Positions 16,482-24,410 of a stretch of DNA of 48,463 bases are shown here, one piece after another. The translations under genes and the position numbers were made by a program. This DNA is from Chloroflexota bacterium (lineage in GTDB: Bacteria; Chloroflexota; Dehalococcoidia; Lucifugimonadales; Lucifugimonadaceae), in assembly GCA_002717385.1 (NCBI GenBank), contig PBDR01000005.1:1-48463 (forward strand). Reading direction: 5' to 3'. Every line of letters starts with the position of its first letter. The first letter of the stretch is position 1. The notes under the pieces were generated by a model. It saw only the letters and a list, made by a program, of their open reading frames with translations. It ran no database searches and had not been told where the DNA came from.

Positions 16482-17129
16482 TTAAGCAACAATGCTTTTA
16501 CTACCGGCAGCTTTATAAAGATAAAGTGCTGCGTATGATCGATAAGGCTTCCATTTTTTACTTTTTTTTTCTAGTAAAGTTAATGAATCTTTATTGTTAT
16601 AATTAAAAAGTTTTTGGAAACCTCTTAAAACAGCAAGATCTTTAATTGGCATTATATCTTTTCTCCCCAATTTAAACATCAAAATCATCTCTGCTGTCCA
16701 AGTTCCGATTCCCTTAATTACGATTAATGATTTAACTATTTGTTCGTCACTCATAGAATCCATTTTTTGAATGTTTGGGATTTGTTTATTTATGACTGAG
16801 TGTGCGATTTCTTTAATGCATGCAGATTTATTTTTTGATATACCACAATCCAGTAAATTTTCTAAAGTAGAACGAGATATATCGGTAGGTTTAATGTGTT
16901 TTCCATTACCGATATTTTGAATTAAATTAAAGTAAATCTTTTCTGATGCCTTACCACTAATTTGTTGATTAATTACAGCTCTTACTAATGAAACGAATAT
17001 AGTTCGATCTTTAATAGGTTCAAGATTTAATGTCCCCGTTTCTTCACTAATATTAATAAATTCTGGAGAAACTTTAATTAAATAATTAAGAGCTATTTCA
17101 CCTTCGTTATTTTTTGATATATCGATCAT
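16482..17129 (-). CDS. DNA-3-methyladenine glycosylase (AlkA-type, HhH-GPD)
   Basis: A 215-residue base-excision repair enzyme. The HhH-GPD core is complete. FVSLVRAVINQQISGKASEKI is the usual N-terminal helix pair, VIKGIGTWTAEMIL is the helix-hairpin-helix, and DIMPIKDLAVLRG contains the catalytic aspartate (of KDL). The length fits the short AlkA class that removes alkylated purines, lacking the extra N-terminal domain of E. coli AlkA. No iron-sulfur cysteine cluster is seen, so it is not an EndoIII/MutY type. It precedes the MATE-like gene by 11 bp. Confidence 0.92.
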   Translation of the reverse strand: MIDISKNNEGEIALNYLIKVSPEFINISEETGTLNLEPIKDRTIFVSLVRAVINQQISGKASEKIYFNLIQNIGNGKHIKPTDISRSTLENLLDCGISKNKSACIKEIAHSVINKQIPNIQKMDSMSDEQIVKSLIVIKGIGTWTAEMILMFKLGRKDIMPIKDLAVLRGFQKLFNYNNKDSLTLLEKKSKKWKPYRSYAALYLYKAAGSKSIVA

Positions 17130-17481
17130 TTAATCTGAATAATTTTTCTATTTATAAAGGTATAAAAATATTATTAAGTAACCACCAAATTTAAGGTAGC
17201 TAATCCATTGACAATTAGTGTTTTGATTGCAGATCTTAACAAATAAGACCTCATTACTGAACTTTTTAAATATACCTATAATTATAATAGTTATTCCAGT
17301 AACAATTGAACTTCATAATAAAATTTATCAATAACAATGTATATTTGATCTAACAAATTTAGTTTGGGTTTTATACTAACGAATTATAAAATTTAAACTA
17401 TTAATTTCCAGAAATTATTTTGGTTTGTATGTTTATTAAGAAATGTTAATTTTTTAAGTGATAATTTTTAGGGGCAGATGT
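17130..17481. other. AT-rich intergenic region
   Basis: This 352-bp gap lies between divergent genes (glycosylase and DinB) and should contain both promoters. I see no open frame of note, no tRNA-like T-loop and no strong terminator hairpin. The only marked element is the ribosome site near its right end. Confidence 0.5.
17470..17474 (+). promoter_or_regulatory. Ribosome binding site fixing the DinB gene start
   Basis: AGGGG lies 7 nt before the ATG at 17482. A GTG further upstream at 17458 would extend the frame by eight codons but would place this site inside the gene. Confidence 0.75.
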
Positions 17482-18015
17482 ATGAAAACAAATGAATATA
17501 TTTTAATGTGTATGGATAGAGTAAAAAATATGTTATATGCATCTCTTCAGGGTTTAACTATTGACCAAGTCTGTAAAAAACCTGAGTCCGAATCTAACCA
17601 TATTGCTTGGATTGTATGGCATATGACACGAGGTTTTGATAGGCGGATTTCTATGATGGTTAATGATGATCAAATTTGGATATTAGAAAAATGGTATGAA
17701 CAATATAATTTACCTTGTTCAGATAAAGATTTAGGAATAGGTCACACTTCTGATGATGTGAATAAAATAGTTCCTAAAAATGTTGGTGTTTTGTTAGGAT
17801 ATTATGAATCTGTTAATAAGAGAATGTTGAAATTTTTTCTTACTAAAGAATCAGAAAATTATGAAAGAATATTAAAAGGATCAGGGAATTTACAAGGATA
17901 TGAAATGATGAGGATGGTTGCGGGTACCTTACAACATGTTGGACAAATTAATTATGTTAGAGGATTGATTGAAAATCGTATTTGGTATGTTGGGAATATA
18001 GATGAAAAACGTTAA
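17482..18015 (+). CDS. DinB-family putative metal-dependent protein
   Basis: A 177-residue four-helix-bundle DinB/DUF664-type protein. The first metal-binding histidine region is HIAWIVWHMTRGFDRRIS and the last is TLQHVGQINYVRGLIENR. Family members bind a metal with three histidines, and several are thiol transferases for bacillithiol or mycothiol. The physiological thiol or partner here is unknown. The ATG at 17482 is preferred because AGGGG precedes it by 7 nt. It lies 33 bp before the old-yellow-enzyme gene on the same strand, which may link both to detoxification of electrophiles. That is an inference. Confidence 0.87.
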   Translation: MKTNEYILMCMDRVKNMLYASLQGLTIDQVCKKPESESNHIAWIVWHMTRGFDRRISMMVNDDQIWILEKWYEQYNLPCSDKDLGIGHTSDDVNKIVPKNVGVLLGYYESVNKRMLKFFLTKESENYERILKGSGNLQGYEMMRMVAGTLQHVGQINYVRGLIENRIWYVGNIDEKR

Positions 18016-18048
18016 AAAAATCATTAAAAAACATTAAGGATTAGAGAA

Positions 18049-19137
18049 ATGGGAAAAGATTTTAATAATAAAGTACATTTATTTGCTCCATTAAAAATCA
18101 GGGGAATAAATTTAAAAAATCGAATAGCGGTAAGTCCAATGTGTCAATATTCTTCTCAAAATGATGGTCATCCAGAGGATTGGCACCTTGTTCATTTAGG
18201 TTCACGTGCCGTAGGTGGGGCAGGGTTAGTATTTTCTGAAGCAACAGCAGTAAATCCTGAAGGTAGGATTTCACCTTGGGATTTAGGTATTTGGAGTGAT
18301 GAACATATACCCTCTTTTTCTAGGATAACTCATTTTATAAAGTCACAAAATTCTGTTCCTGGAATTCAAATAGCTCATGCTGGAAGAAAAGCATCACGTG
18401 AAACTCCTTGGAATAATGGTGGTGAAATAAGAAAAGAAAATGGTGGCTGGCAAACTGTAGGACCTAGTCCATTATCTTTTAGCGAAGAAGATTCAGTCCC
18501 GAAAGAATTAACAAAACAAGAAATCAACCAAATAATAGAGGATTTTACAAAGGCAGCAGAACGAAGTATTCATGCTGGATTTGAGGTAATAGAATTACAT
18601 TTTGCTCATGGTTATTTAGTTTGTGAATTTATGTCTCCATTATCTAATATACGTACTGATGAATTTGGAGGAGAATTAGAGAATAGAATTAAATTACCTA
18701 TAGAAATTTGTAATCAAGTAAGAAAAGTTGTCCCTAGTAAAACACCTCTATTTGTAAGAATTTCCGCAGATGAATATGTTAAAAACGGATGGGATTTAGA
18801 ACAATCAATATATTTATCAATCAAATTGAAAGAAGTTGGTGTAGATCTTATAGATTGTTCATCTGGTGGAAATTCTTTTTACCAAAAACTCGATTCGAAA
18901 CCTGGATATCAGGTAAATTTCGCTAAGGAGATTAGACTTAAATCTAAAATTTTGACAGGAGCAGTAGGTTTAATTACCGATCCTGAACAAGCTGATGAAA
19001 TTATTCAAAATGAGGAAGCAGACTTAGTTCTTTTGGGTCGTGAATTACTTAGGAATCCATATTGGCCAATGTATGCTGAAAAGACACTGAATAAATGTTC
19101 ATCTTGGCCGGACCAATATTTAAGAGTAGATGAATAA
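18049..19137 (+). CDS. Old yellow enzyme family NADH:flavin oxidoreductase (YqjM-like)
   Basis: A 362-residue FMN-dependent ene-reductase of the YqjM/XenA class. The class-defining cysteine is Cys32 in VSPMCQYSS. FMN and substrate elements follow: IQIAHAGRKAS, LHFAHGYLVCEFMSPL with NIRTDEFGG, and LTGAVGLITDPEQADEI. The enzyme reduces activated C=C bonds (enals, enones, maleimides, some nitro compounds) with NAD(P)H in the cytosol. AAGGA precedes the ATG. It follows the DinB gene by 33 bp and is 20 bp before trmL, so these three plus-strand genes are probably one transcript. Confidence 0.94.
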   Translation: MGKDFNNKVHLFAPLKIRGINLKNRIAVSPMCQYSSQNDGHPEDWHLVHLGSRAVGGAGLVFSEATAVNPEGRISPWDLGIWSDEHIPSFSRITHFIKSQNSVPGIQIAHAGRKASRETPWNNGGEIRKENGGWQTVGPSPLSFSEEDSVPKELTKQEINQIIEDFTKAAERSIHAGFEVIELHFAHGYLVCEFMSPLSNIRTDEFGGELENRIKLPIEICNQVRKVVPSKTPLFVRISADEYVKNGWDLEQSIYLSIKLKEVGVDLIDCSSGGNSFYQKLDSKPGYQVNFAKEIRLKSKILTGAVGLITDPEQADEIIQNEEADLVLLGRELLRNPYWPMYAEKTLNKCSSWPDQYLRVDE

Positions 19138-19157
19138 TAGTAAAATTATTTTAGAAA

Positions 19158-19613
19158 GTGATAAATATATTATTATATAAACCTCTGATTCCGCATAATA
19201 CTGGGAATATTATTCGATTATGTGCCAATATTGGTGCTAAATTACATTTAGTTAAACCTTTAGGATTTTCGCTAGAAGATAAAAATTTAAGAAGGGCAGG
19301 TTTAGACTACTTTGATATGTCAATAGTTACCATACATTCTTCTTTTGATGACTATGTTTCTAAGCATGATGTTAATCGAATTTTTGCAACATCAGCAAAA
19401 GCTAAAACTATATATACTGAAATAAAATATAAAATTGACGACACACTGTTATTTGGTCCTGAAGATATAGGTTTACCCGAAGAAATTTATAAAACTATAC
19501 CAAATAAAATAAAAATTCCAATGCAACCAAATAACCGCAGTATAAATTTATCTAATGCAGTAGCAATAGTTTCCTATGAAGTTTGGAGACAATTGGGATT
19601 TTCTAATTTATAG
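19158..19613 (+). CDS. trmL: tRNA (cytidine/uridine-34-2'-O)-methyltransferase TrmL
   Basis: A 151-residue SPOUT methyltransferase of minimal TrmL size. The three SpoU motifs are present: PHNTGNIIRLCANIG at residue 12, LFGPEDIGLPEEI, and IPMQPNNRSINLSNAVAI, which together form the trefoil-knot SAM site. TrmL methylates the ribose of the wobble base in leucine tRNAs. The start is GTG at 19158. The gene is convergent with the PhyH dioxygenase gene, with only 13 bp between the stops. Confidence 0.94.
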   Translation: MINILLYKPLIPHNTGNIIRLCANIGAKLHLVKPLGFSLEDKNLRRAGLDYFDMSIVTIHSSFDDYVSKHDVNRIFATSAKAKTIYTEIKYKIDDTLLFGPEDIGLPEEIYKTIPNKIKIPMQPNNRSINLSNAVAIVSYEVWRQLGFSNL

Positions 19614-19626
19614 ATATTATTTGTGA

Positions 19627-20646
19627 TTATGATTCACAGTCAGGATGTCCATCGGACCATCTGCTAAATTTATTAATATCATCAGATCCTTCTTGATTTA
19701 TTCTTGACATTTTTTCCCTACATTCTAACCACATATTTCTCCAAACAATCGGATCTCTTAATTCTGATTCTGGATAATTTCTACTTCTAGCTACAAATCC
19801 TGGGAACATAGTTCTTCCAGTATTTTGACCCGTAGGGTTATATCGTAAATCAAAACTCCATCTCATTCTATTTGAAATATTTGGTAAAGATGAATGAACT
19901 GTACGTTTATGCATAAATATTGCACTCCCACGTTTCATTGGTAAAGGAACACCTAAATCCTGATCAAATAATTTTGTCGGAATTTGGCGAAGTTTTCTAA
20001 ATTGTTCCTCACTTCCTACATAATTCGTACAATGAGTAAGTAAATCACCTTTATGCGTTCCCGGCACAACTTTTAGTGGCCCAGCTTCCACTGGTGTGTC
20101 TGTTAATGAAAACCATACAGTAATCATATCTGTTTGATCTGCGTCTTCAGTAACAACACCGTGGTCTTGGTGCCATATTGTAGCTCCTATTATTGGGAAA
20201 CCGTCCTCATCTTTAGGTAATCTATCTTCAGGGGGTTTAATTCTTACATGTTGAACAGGATTTGAGGTTATTTCACCTCCGATCAAATTTTCGACAATAT
20301 CAAGTAATTTACTATCTGTCAAAGCGTTAAAGACTGCAGGTCCACTCCAAAAAGGAGTGTTAGATTTTACATCTGTAAAAGGTAAAGAGAAATCAAAAAA
20401 CTGGCTATGTGCTCTTCCTGTTTCGTTATAAATTTGGATAATTCTTTCATCAAATTCTAGATCCTCATGTAAGGATTTAATTTCTTTTTGTTTATACAAT
20501 TCCTTACATAAATCATCAAGGACATTTTCATATTCAGAAATTATAGGATCTAATACTTTATGAGGATCCAAAACATCTTCTACTAATACATAACCGTCAG
20601 TTTCAAAATTTTCTCTAATTTTTTGTTTATTAGATACAGTGGTCAT
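19627..20646 (-). CDS. Phytanoyl-CoA dioxygenase (PhyH) family oxygenase
   Basis: A 339-residue Fe(II)/2-oxoglutarate oxygenase. The N-terminus has the usual FETDGYVLVEDVLD. The iron ligands are the His/Asp of TIWHQDHGVV and the distal histidine of HKRTVHSSLP. RWSFDLRYNPTGQ supplies the arginine that would bind 2-oxoglutarate. VEAGPLKVVPGTHKGDLL is the typical mid-domain block. It is full length compared with family norms. Substrates of bacterial PhyH proteins range widely and cannot be predicted here. It is monocistronic in appearance, with 157 bp to the next gene upstream. Confidence 0.93.
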   Translation of the reverse strand: MTTVSNKQKIRENFETDGYVLVEDVLDPHKVLDPIISEYENVLDDLCKELYKQKEIKSLHEDLEFDERIIQIYNETGRAHSQFFDFSLPFTDVKSNTPFWSGPAVFNALTDSKLLDIVENLIGGEITSNPVQHVRIKPPEDRLPKDEDGFPIIGATIWHQDHGVVTEDADQTDMITVWFSLTDTPVEAGPLKVVPGTHKGDLLTHCTNYVGSEEQFRKLRQIPTKLFDQDLGVPLPMKRGSAIFMHKRTVHSSLPNISNRMRWSFDLRYNPTGQNTGRTMFPGFVARSRNYPESELRDPIVWRNMWLECREKMSRINQEGSDDINKFSRWSDGHPDCES

Positions 20647-20803
20647 AAAATCAATAATCTTTCTATCCAGTTGGTAGTTAAATTACTGGAATTTTACTTA
20701 ATTTATTAAAAGAAAGCAAATTAATTTATATGATTTTTAAATTGGGTATAAGAGTTGATTTTTTTATATTTCTGGAAATCAATCTAATAATATATAAATA
20801 AAA

Positions 20804-21886
20804 TTATTTTATTCCAAAACATATTTTAATCCATCTAATTCGTTTAATTATTTCGAATAATAAAATGCATGTTCCATAAGTGAAAAATAACAGTAAAAAT
20901 AGTTTTAAAAACTCATGAATATTATAGGGAAAAAACAAACTTGAAAATAAATATTGTACTGGGAAGTGAATAATGTAGACAGGGTAAACAGATTTACTTA
21001 AATATGATAATAATTTACTAGGTTTATTAAGATAAATATTTGCGAACCCGAAAATAGCTAAAATCCAAGTTGTTGATTCAATAACTTTGATTACATTCAA
21101 AATTTGTGTTGAAGAATCAGTGTTAAATGAATGATAAAAAAAAATTCTAACTAAATACAACAGTAAAGCTGCAGTCAAAGTTATAAAACGTAAATCTTTA
21201 GCAGTTTTCCAAAAACTATTTTGAAATAAAATAAATATAAAACCTATAAAAAAACATATCATTCCATTAACTAATCCGTGAGCATTGCCTACGAACATCG
21301 CATAACTTTCAGGTTTGAAAATCAAAGTCTCTATTATTAAAGGCAAGCTGAAAAATAATATTAGTGTGATGGGGTTATTTATTATTTTAGAGAAAAAATT
21401 TACAAAAATTTTATTTTTATTTTTTATTATAAAACTAAAAATTGGAACGAAAATCACTATATAAAACATGATGTTTCCTAAGAACCATAAATGTCCAGGA
21501 TTAGGAAAATAGGAAAATTTTTCTTCATAATATATACTGCGTAAGAATAGACATATTGGGAACACTAAGAATGAGCCAAAAAGTAATGGTAAAAAGATTC
21601 TAATTGTTCTTTCTTGATAAATTTGAATCCAGTTACGTTTTTTCATAGCAAAACATACACCCATTCCAGAAACAACAAATAATATTGGTATACGCCAAAT
21701 ATTTATCATCTCCATAAATACCCAAATATCTTTTATGGACTCTTTATTTGTAATAAAACCAATCCAAAATCCCCACGGTTGGAAACCTATTACTATGTGA
21801 TATGTTATTAGTAGAATTAATGCGATCACTCTAATGGAATCAACATCATATCTACGATTGATATTACTTTGAGATTCTAGTGGCAT
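20804..21886 (-). CDS. Acyltransferase-3 family membrane protein
   Basis: A 360-residue polytopic membrane protein of about ten helices. The N-terminus RRYDVDSIRVIALILLITYH is the hallmark of acyltransferase-3 (OafA/OpgC) proteins, ending in the histidine thought to be catalytic. NPGHLWFLGNIMFYIV, as in OpgC-like enzymes, and SKSVYPVYIIHFPVQY near the C-terminus support this. Such proteins O-acylate surface glycans, lipids or small molecules at the membrane. No glycan genes adjoin it, so the target is unknown. Confidence 0.9.
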   Translation of the reverse strand: MPLESQSNINRRYDVDSIRVIALILLITYHIVIGFQPWGFWIGFITNKESIKDIWVFMEMINIWRIPILFVVSGMGVCFAMKKRNWIQIYQERTIRIFLPLLFGSFLVFPICLFLRSIYYEEKFSYFPNPGHLWFLGNIMFYIVIFVPIFSFIIKNKNKIFVNFFSKIINNPITLILFFSLPLIIETLIFKPESYAMFVGNAHGLVNGMICFFIGFIFILFQNSFWKTAKDLRFITLTAALLLYLVRIFFYHSFNTDSSTQILNVIKVIESTTWILAIFGFANIYLNKPSKLLSYLSKSVYPVYIIHFPVQYLFSSLFFPYNIHEFLKLFLLLFFTYGTCILLFEIIKRIRWIKICFGIK

Positions 21887-22034
21887 TTTCTATAAGATGG
21901 TGTTGTTACTTTCACAAAATGTTATTCATAAGAATCTGATTTTTATAAAACTATTACCCAACAAAACTAGACAACAAATTCTTTTATTGAATTGATAGTA
22001 TTTCTTGTTTTAACAATTAATATAAAATATTCAA

Positions 22035-22106
22035 ATGGTTACGATTAAGAATTTTTTTCTTACATTATCGATTGTAGTATTTTTACTATTAACTTTTTTA
22101 GTATAA
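22035..22106 (+). CDS. Possible 23-residue membrane peptide
   Basis: ATG to TAA encodes a 23-residue peptide with a short basic start (MVTIKNFF) and a wholly hydrophobic remainder. No ribosome site is evident. T-rich DNA readily gives such frames by chance, so this is a weak call. Confidence 0.2.
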   Translation: MVTIKNFFLTLSIVVFLLLTFLV

Positions 22107-22119
22107 GAAGTATATTTAG

Positions 22120-22251
22120 ATGAAAATTTCACTTAGAGACACACTTTTTAGGTGGACATATGGTATTCTGATCAAGATTTCGAAACGTTTTTTTTTAAGT
22201 GTAATATTAGTAGTATTTATAATAGTATTTATAATATATTTTATTAACTAA
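22120..22251 (+). CDS. Possible 43-residue single-pass membrane protein
   Basis: ATG to TAA encodes 43 residues. The N-terminal half is basic and amphipathic (MKISLRDTLFRWTYGILIK, then SKR), and the C-terminal half is one membrane span ending YFIN. The stop is 10 bp before the oxidoreductase ATG, as in an operon. The positive-inside arrangement is plausible for a real small membrane protein, but no ribosome site is clear and no family is recognised. Confidence 0.4.
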   Translation: MKISLRDTLFRWTYGILIKISKRFFLSVILVVFIIVFIIYFIN

Positions 22252-22261
22252 TTGCAAAAAC

Positions 22262-23299
22262 ATGAAAGAAAATTTTATTAAATATGGACTACTTTCCACC
22301 TCTCAGATTGGTTTAAATGCTCATATACCAGCTGCTTTACAATCCAAAAACTCTAGAATAGTTTCGATTTCTTCTAGAGACAGAAAAAAAGCTGAGTACG
22401 CAGCAAAAAAATATAATATTGAACGGTACTATTCTTCTTACGAAGAACAAATTAATGATCCTGAAATTAATGCTGTAATTAATCCACTTCCTAATAGCTT
22501 ACACTGTGAATGGACAATTAAAGCTGCTGAAGCAGGGAAACATATTTTATGTGAAAAACCACTCGCAACTACAGTTGAAGAATGTAAAAAGATGATAGAT
22601 GCCGCGAATGCTAATAATGTTTTATTAATTGAGGCATTTACACATAGATGGAACCCACATTTAAGAAAAGCGAGAGAGTTGATTTTATCTGGTGCTATAG
22701 GGGAGATTTCTACAATTGATTCTTCTCTTTCTTATAGTGCTGTTGATTCTGTACATCAAAAAACTGATATTTTAGGAAATACTCAATCTAACATTAGATT
22801 TTCTAAAGATCTTAAAGGAGGTTCTCTTTGGGATGCAGGTTGCTATGCAATTTATGCAATAAGGTTCGTGTTAAATAAAGAGCCTATTCGTGTTTTAGGG
22901 ATTTCTAAAGATTCGGGAAATTGGGGGATTGATACTACTTTTTCAGGGATTATGGAATTTGATGGTGGGGCTGTAGCTAATATTATTTCAAGTATGGAGC
23001 AGCCTTTTAGGTGTTATATTTCTATACGCGGATCAAAAGGTAGAATCGAAATTCCTAGGATGTTTGAAGATTCTGGCCCTATTATAATTAAAATGGGGGA
23101 TGGTAGAAATAATATCGATGAACGTATAATTGCAATTCAAGCACCGTATAGGTTTATTGTACAATTTGATGAATTTTCAGAATGCATACTAACTGGGAAA
23201 TCCCCAGAATTTCCTCCCGAAGATGGTCTACGTAATACTGCGGTTATATCGGCTCTGTATAGATCAGCAGAAATAAACCAACCTGTGTTATTAAATTGA
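22262..23299 (+). CDS. Gfo/Idh/MocA-family oxidoreductase
   Basis: A 345-residue NAD(P)-dependent sugar or inositol dehydrogenase-like protein. The Rossmann half begins YGLLSTSQIGLNAHIPA, a variant of the glycine motif like that of dihydrodiol/xylose dehydrogenases. The signature lysine is in AGKHILCEKPLATT near residue 98. The second half has WDAGCYAIYAIRFV, which contributes the active site. These enzymes oxidise or reduce hydroxyls of sugars and polyols in the cytosol. Given the surrounding sugar-acid dehydratases, a role in carbohydrate catabolism is likely but the substrate is open. Confidence 0.92.
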   Translation: MKENFIKYGLLSTSQIGLNAHIPAALQSKNSRIVSISSRDRKKAEYAAKKYNIERYYSSYEEQINDPEINAVINPLPNSLHCEWTIKAAEAGKHILCEKPLATTVEECKKMIDAANANNVLLIEAFTHRWNPHLRKARELILSGAIGEISTIDSSLSYSAVDSVHQKTDILGNTQSNIRFSKDLKGGSLWDAGCYAIYAIRFVLNKEPIRVLGISKDSGNWGIDTTFSGIMEFDGGAVANIISSMEQPFRCYISIRGSKGRIEIPRMFEDSGPIIIKMGDGRNNIDERIIAIQAPYRFIVQFDEFSECILTGKSPEFPPEDGLRNTAVISALYRSAEINQPVLLN

Positions 23300-23419
23300 A
23301 TATGAAGCTGTTAATAATTTACATATAGTGGTAATCATATTAATTAAATAAATCCTTTATTATAGATAAATGTTATTCAAAAGTTTTAAGGGTAATTCTT
23401 TTTTTAATCGGATAGATTT

Positions 23420-23614
23420 TTGGTTCGTATTAATTATATTTCTAATGAGAGCCGTGGATTTTTTGGAGATTCAAATTTCACTTCAAAAAAAAATAATCCT
23501 AAAGATAAACTAGAAGTTATAAGTATCATTAATCACTGGAAAGATATCTCCTTGGAAAACGGATTACCAAAAGGTAGTTTATTTTTGAAGTTTGACCAGA
23601 AAATCAGTTCCTAA
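23420..23614 (+). CDS. Possible 64-residue hypothetical protein
   Basis: A TTG-initiated frame of 64 codons, hydrophilic and protein-like in composition (NNPKDKLEVISIINHWKDIS, then LPKGSLFLKFDQK). It overlaps the end of the convergent ABC-2 permease gene by 11 bp. There is no ribosome site, no ATG in frame and no recognised family. Apart from this frame, the 304 bp between 23300 and 23603 show nothing. Confidence 0.25.
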   Translation: MVRINYISNESRGFFGDSNFTSKKNNPKDKLEVISIINHWKDISLENGLPKGSLFLKFDQKISS

Positions 23615-24398
23615 TATCTCTGCGTTTAAATATTAAAATTCCAACTATTAAAAAAATAATTGATACACAAAACATAATTAGAATATGGTTTGATTTTATT
23701 CCGTTAACTATCACAGAATTACCATTATAATAATAAAAAATTGATATAAATCTTACTTGTTCAATAGAGTCAATTATTTTTCCTAGACTGTTAATTAGGT
23801 AAGAAGATAGAATGATAGCCGAACTTATGCCAGCAGAGAGTCCTCTTTTACCTGTGGAGGAGCTGAGAAATATTGATAAAAATGCCATTGAAATTCCAAA
23901 TATATATAAACTAAAAATAGCGCTTAGTATATTCCATTGAGGGATAGAATAATTCATTATTATTCCACCTATCTGAAGTCCTAACCATAAACTGAAACAA
24001 ACAACAAAAATTCCAGTTATGAGAGCAAATGATTTCTGCAACAATATAGAAATTCTAGATATTGGCAGGGATAGTAATTGGTCAAGTGTATGTGTTTCTT
24101 CTTCTTGAGCGATAGAATCTGCTCCTTTTGTAATAGCATAGACAGCTATTATAATAGGTGCGAGAAATTCAAAAATTTCAATATTCATGAACCCTTCTAT
24201 AGTTGACATTGATGTGTCACCTATAAAAGCAGTAATTGCATCAGGAAAATTTTCTAAAATTTGATCGATTTGTTCAGAGGAATCTTCAAAACTAGGCCAA
24301 ACTGTTGTTACATAAATACCTAGGAGTATCATCCCCAAAGAAAACCACATAGTGGATTTCCAATAATCTTTAAGAACTTTTAAATATAGGAATAACAT
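23604..24398 (-). CDS. ABC-2 type transporter permease
   Basis: A 264-residue membrane protein with about six spans. A first span near residue 20 is followed by a large external loop (TTVWPSFEDSSEQIDQILEN). The amphipathic coupling segment EEETHTLDQLLSLPISRISI matches ABC-2 permeases, where the LP-x-SR motif lies just before the next span. The C-terminus ends in a basic tail (FKRRDIRN). It would form the membrane channel of an exporter, but no ATP-binding subunit gene is adjacent. It sits 12 bp downstream of the GMC oxidoreductase gene on the same strand. Confidence 0.85.
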   Translation of the reverse strand: MLFLYLKVLKDYWKSTMWFSLGMILLGIYVTTVWPSFEDSSEQIDQILENFPDAITAFIGDTSMSTIEGFMNIEIFEFLAPIIIAVYAITKGADSIAQEEETHTLDQLLSLPISRISILLQKSFALITGIFVVCFSLWLGLQIGGIIMNYSIPQWNILSAIFSLYIFGISMAFLSIFLSSSTGKRGLSAGISSAIILSSYLINSLGKIIDSIEQVRFISIFYYYNGNSVIVNGIKSNHILIMFCVSIIFLIVGILIFKRRDIRN

Positions 24399-24410
24399 TT
24401 TATAAGAAAT

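Larger units (their letters stand above)
21887..22261. other. Intergenic region holding two possible tiny membrane peptides
   Basis: This gap of 375 bp lies between divergent genes. It carries two short plus-strand frames, 22035-22106 and 22120-22251, both encoding hydrophobic peptides. The rest is AT-rich with no recognisable RNA or terminator. Confidence 0.5.

Noticed and set aside
17208..17236. Perfect TTGACA hexamer as a sigma-70 -35 box
   Set aside because: The sequence 17 bp downstream (AGATCT) does not resemble a -10 element, so a promoter is not supported.
22211..22233. Tandem copies of TAGTATTTATA
   Set aside because: Two short AT-only copies inside a possible peptide gene. This is expected in DNA of this composition and not a repeat array.
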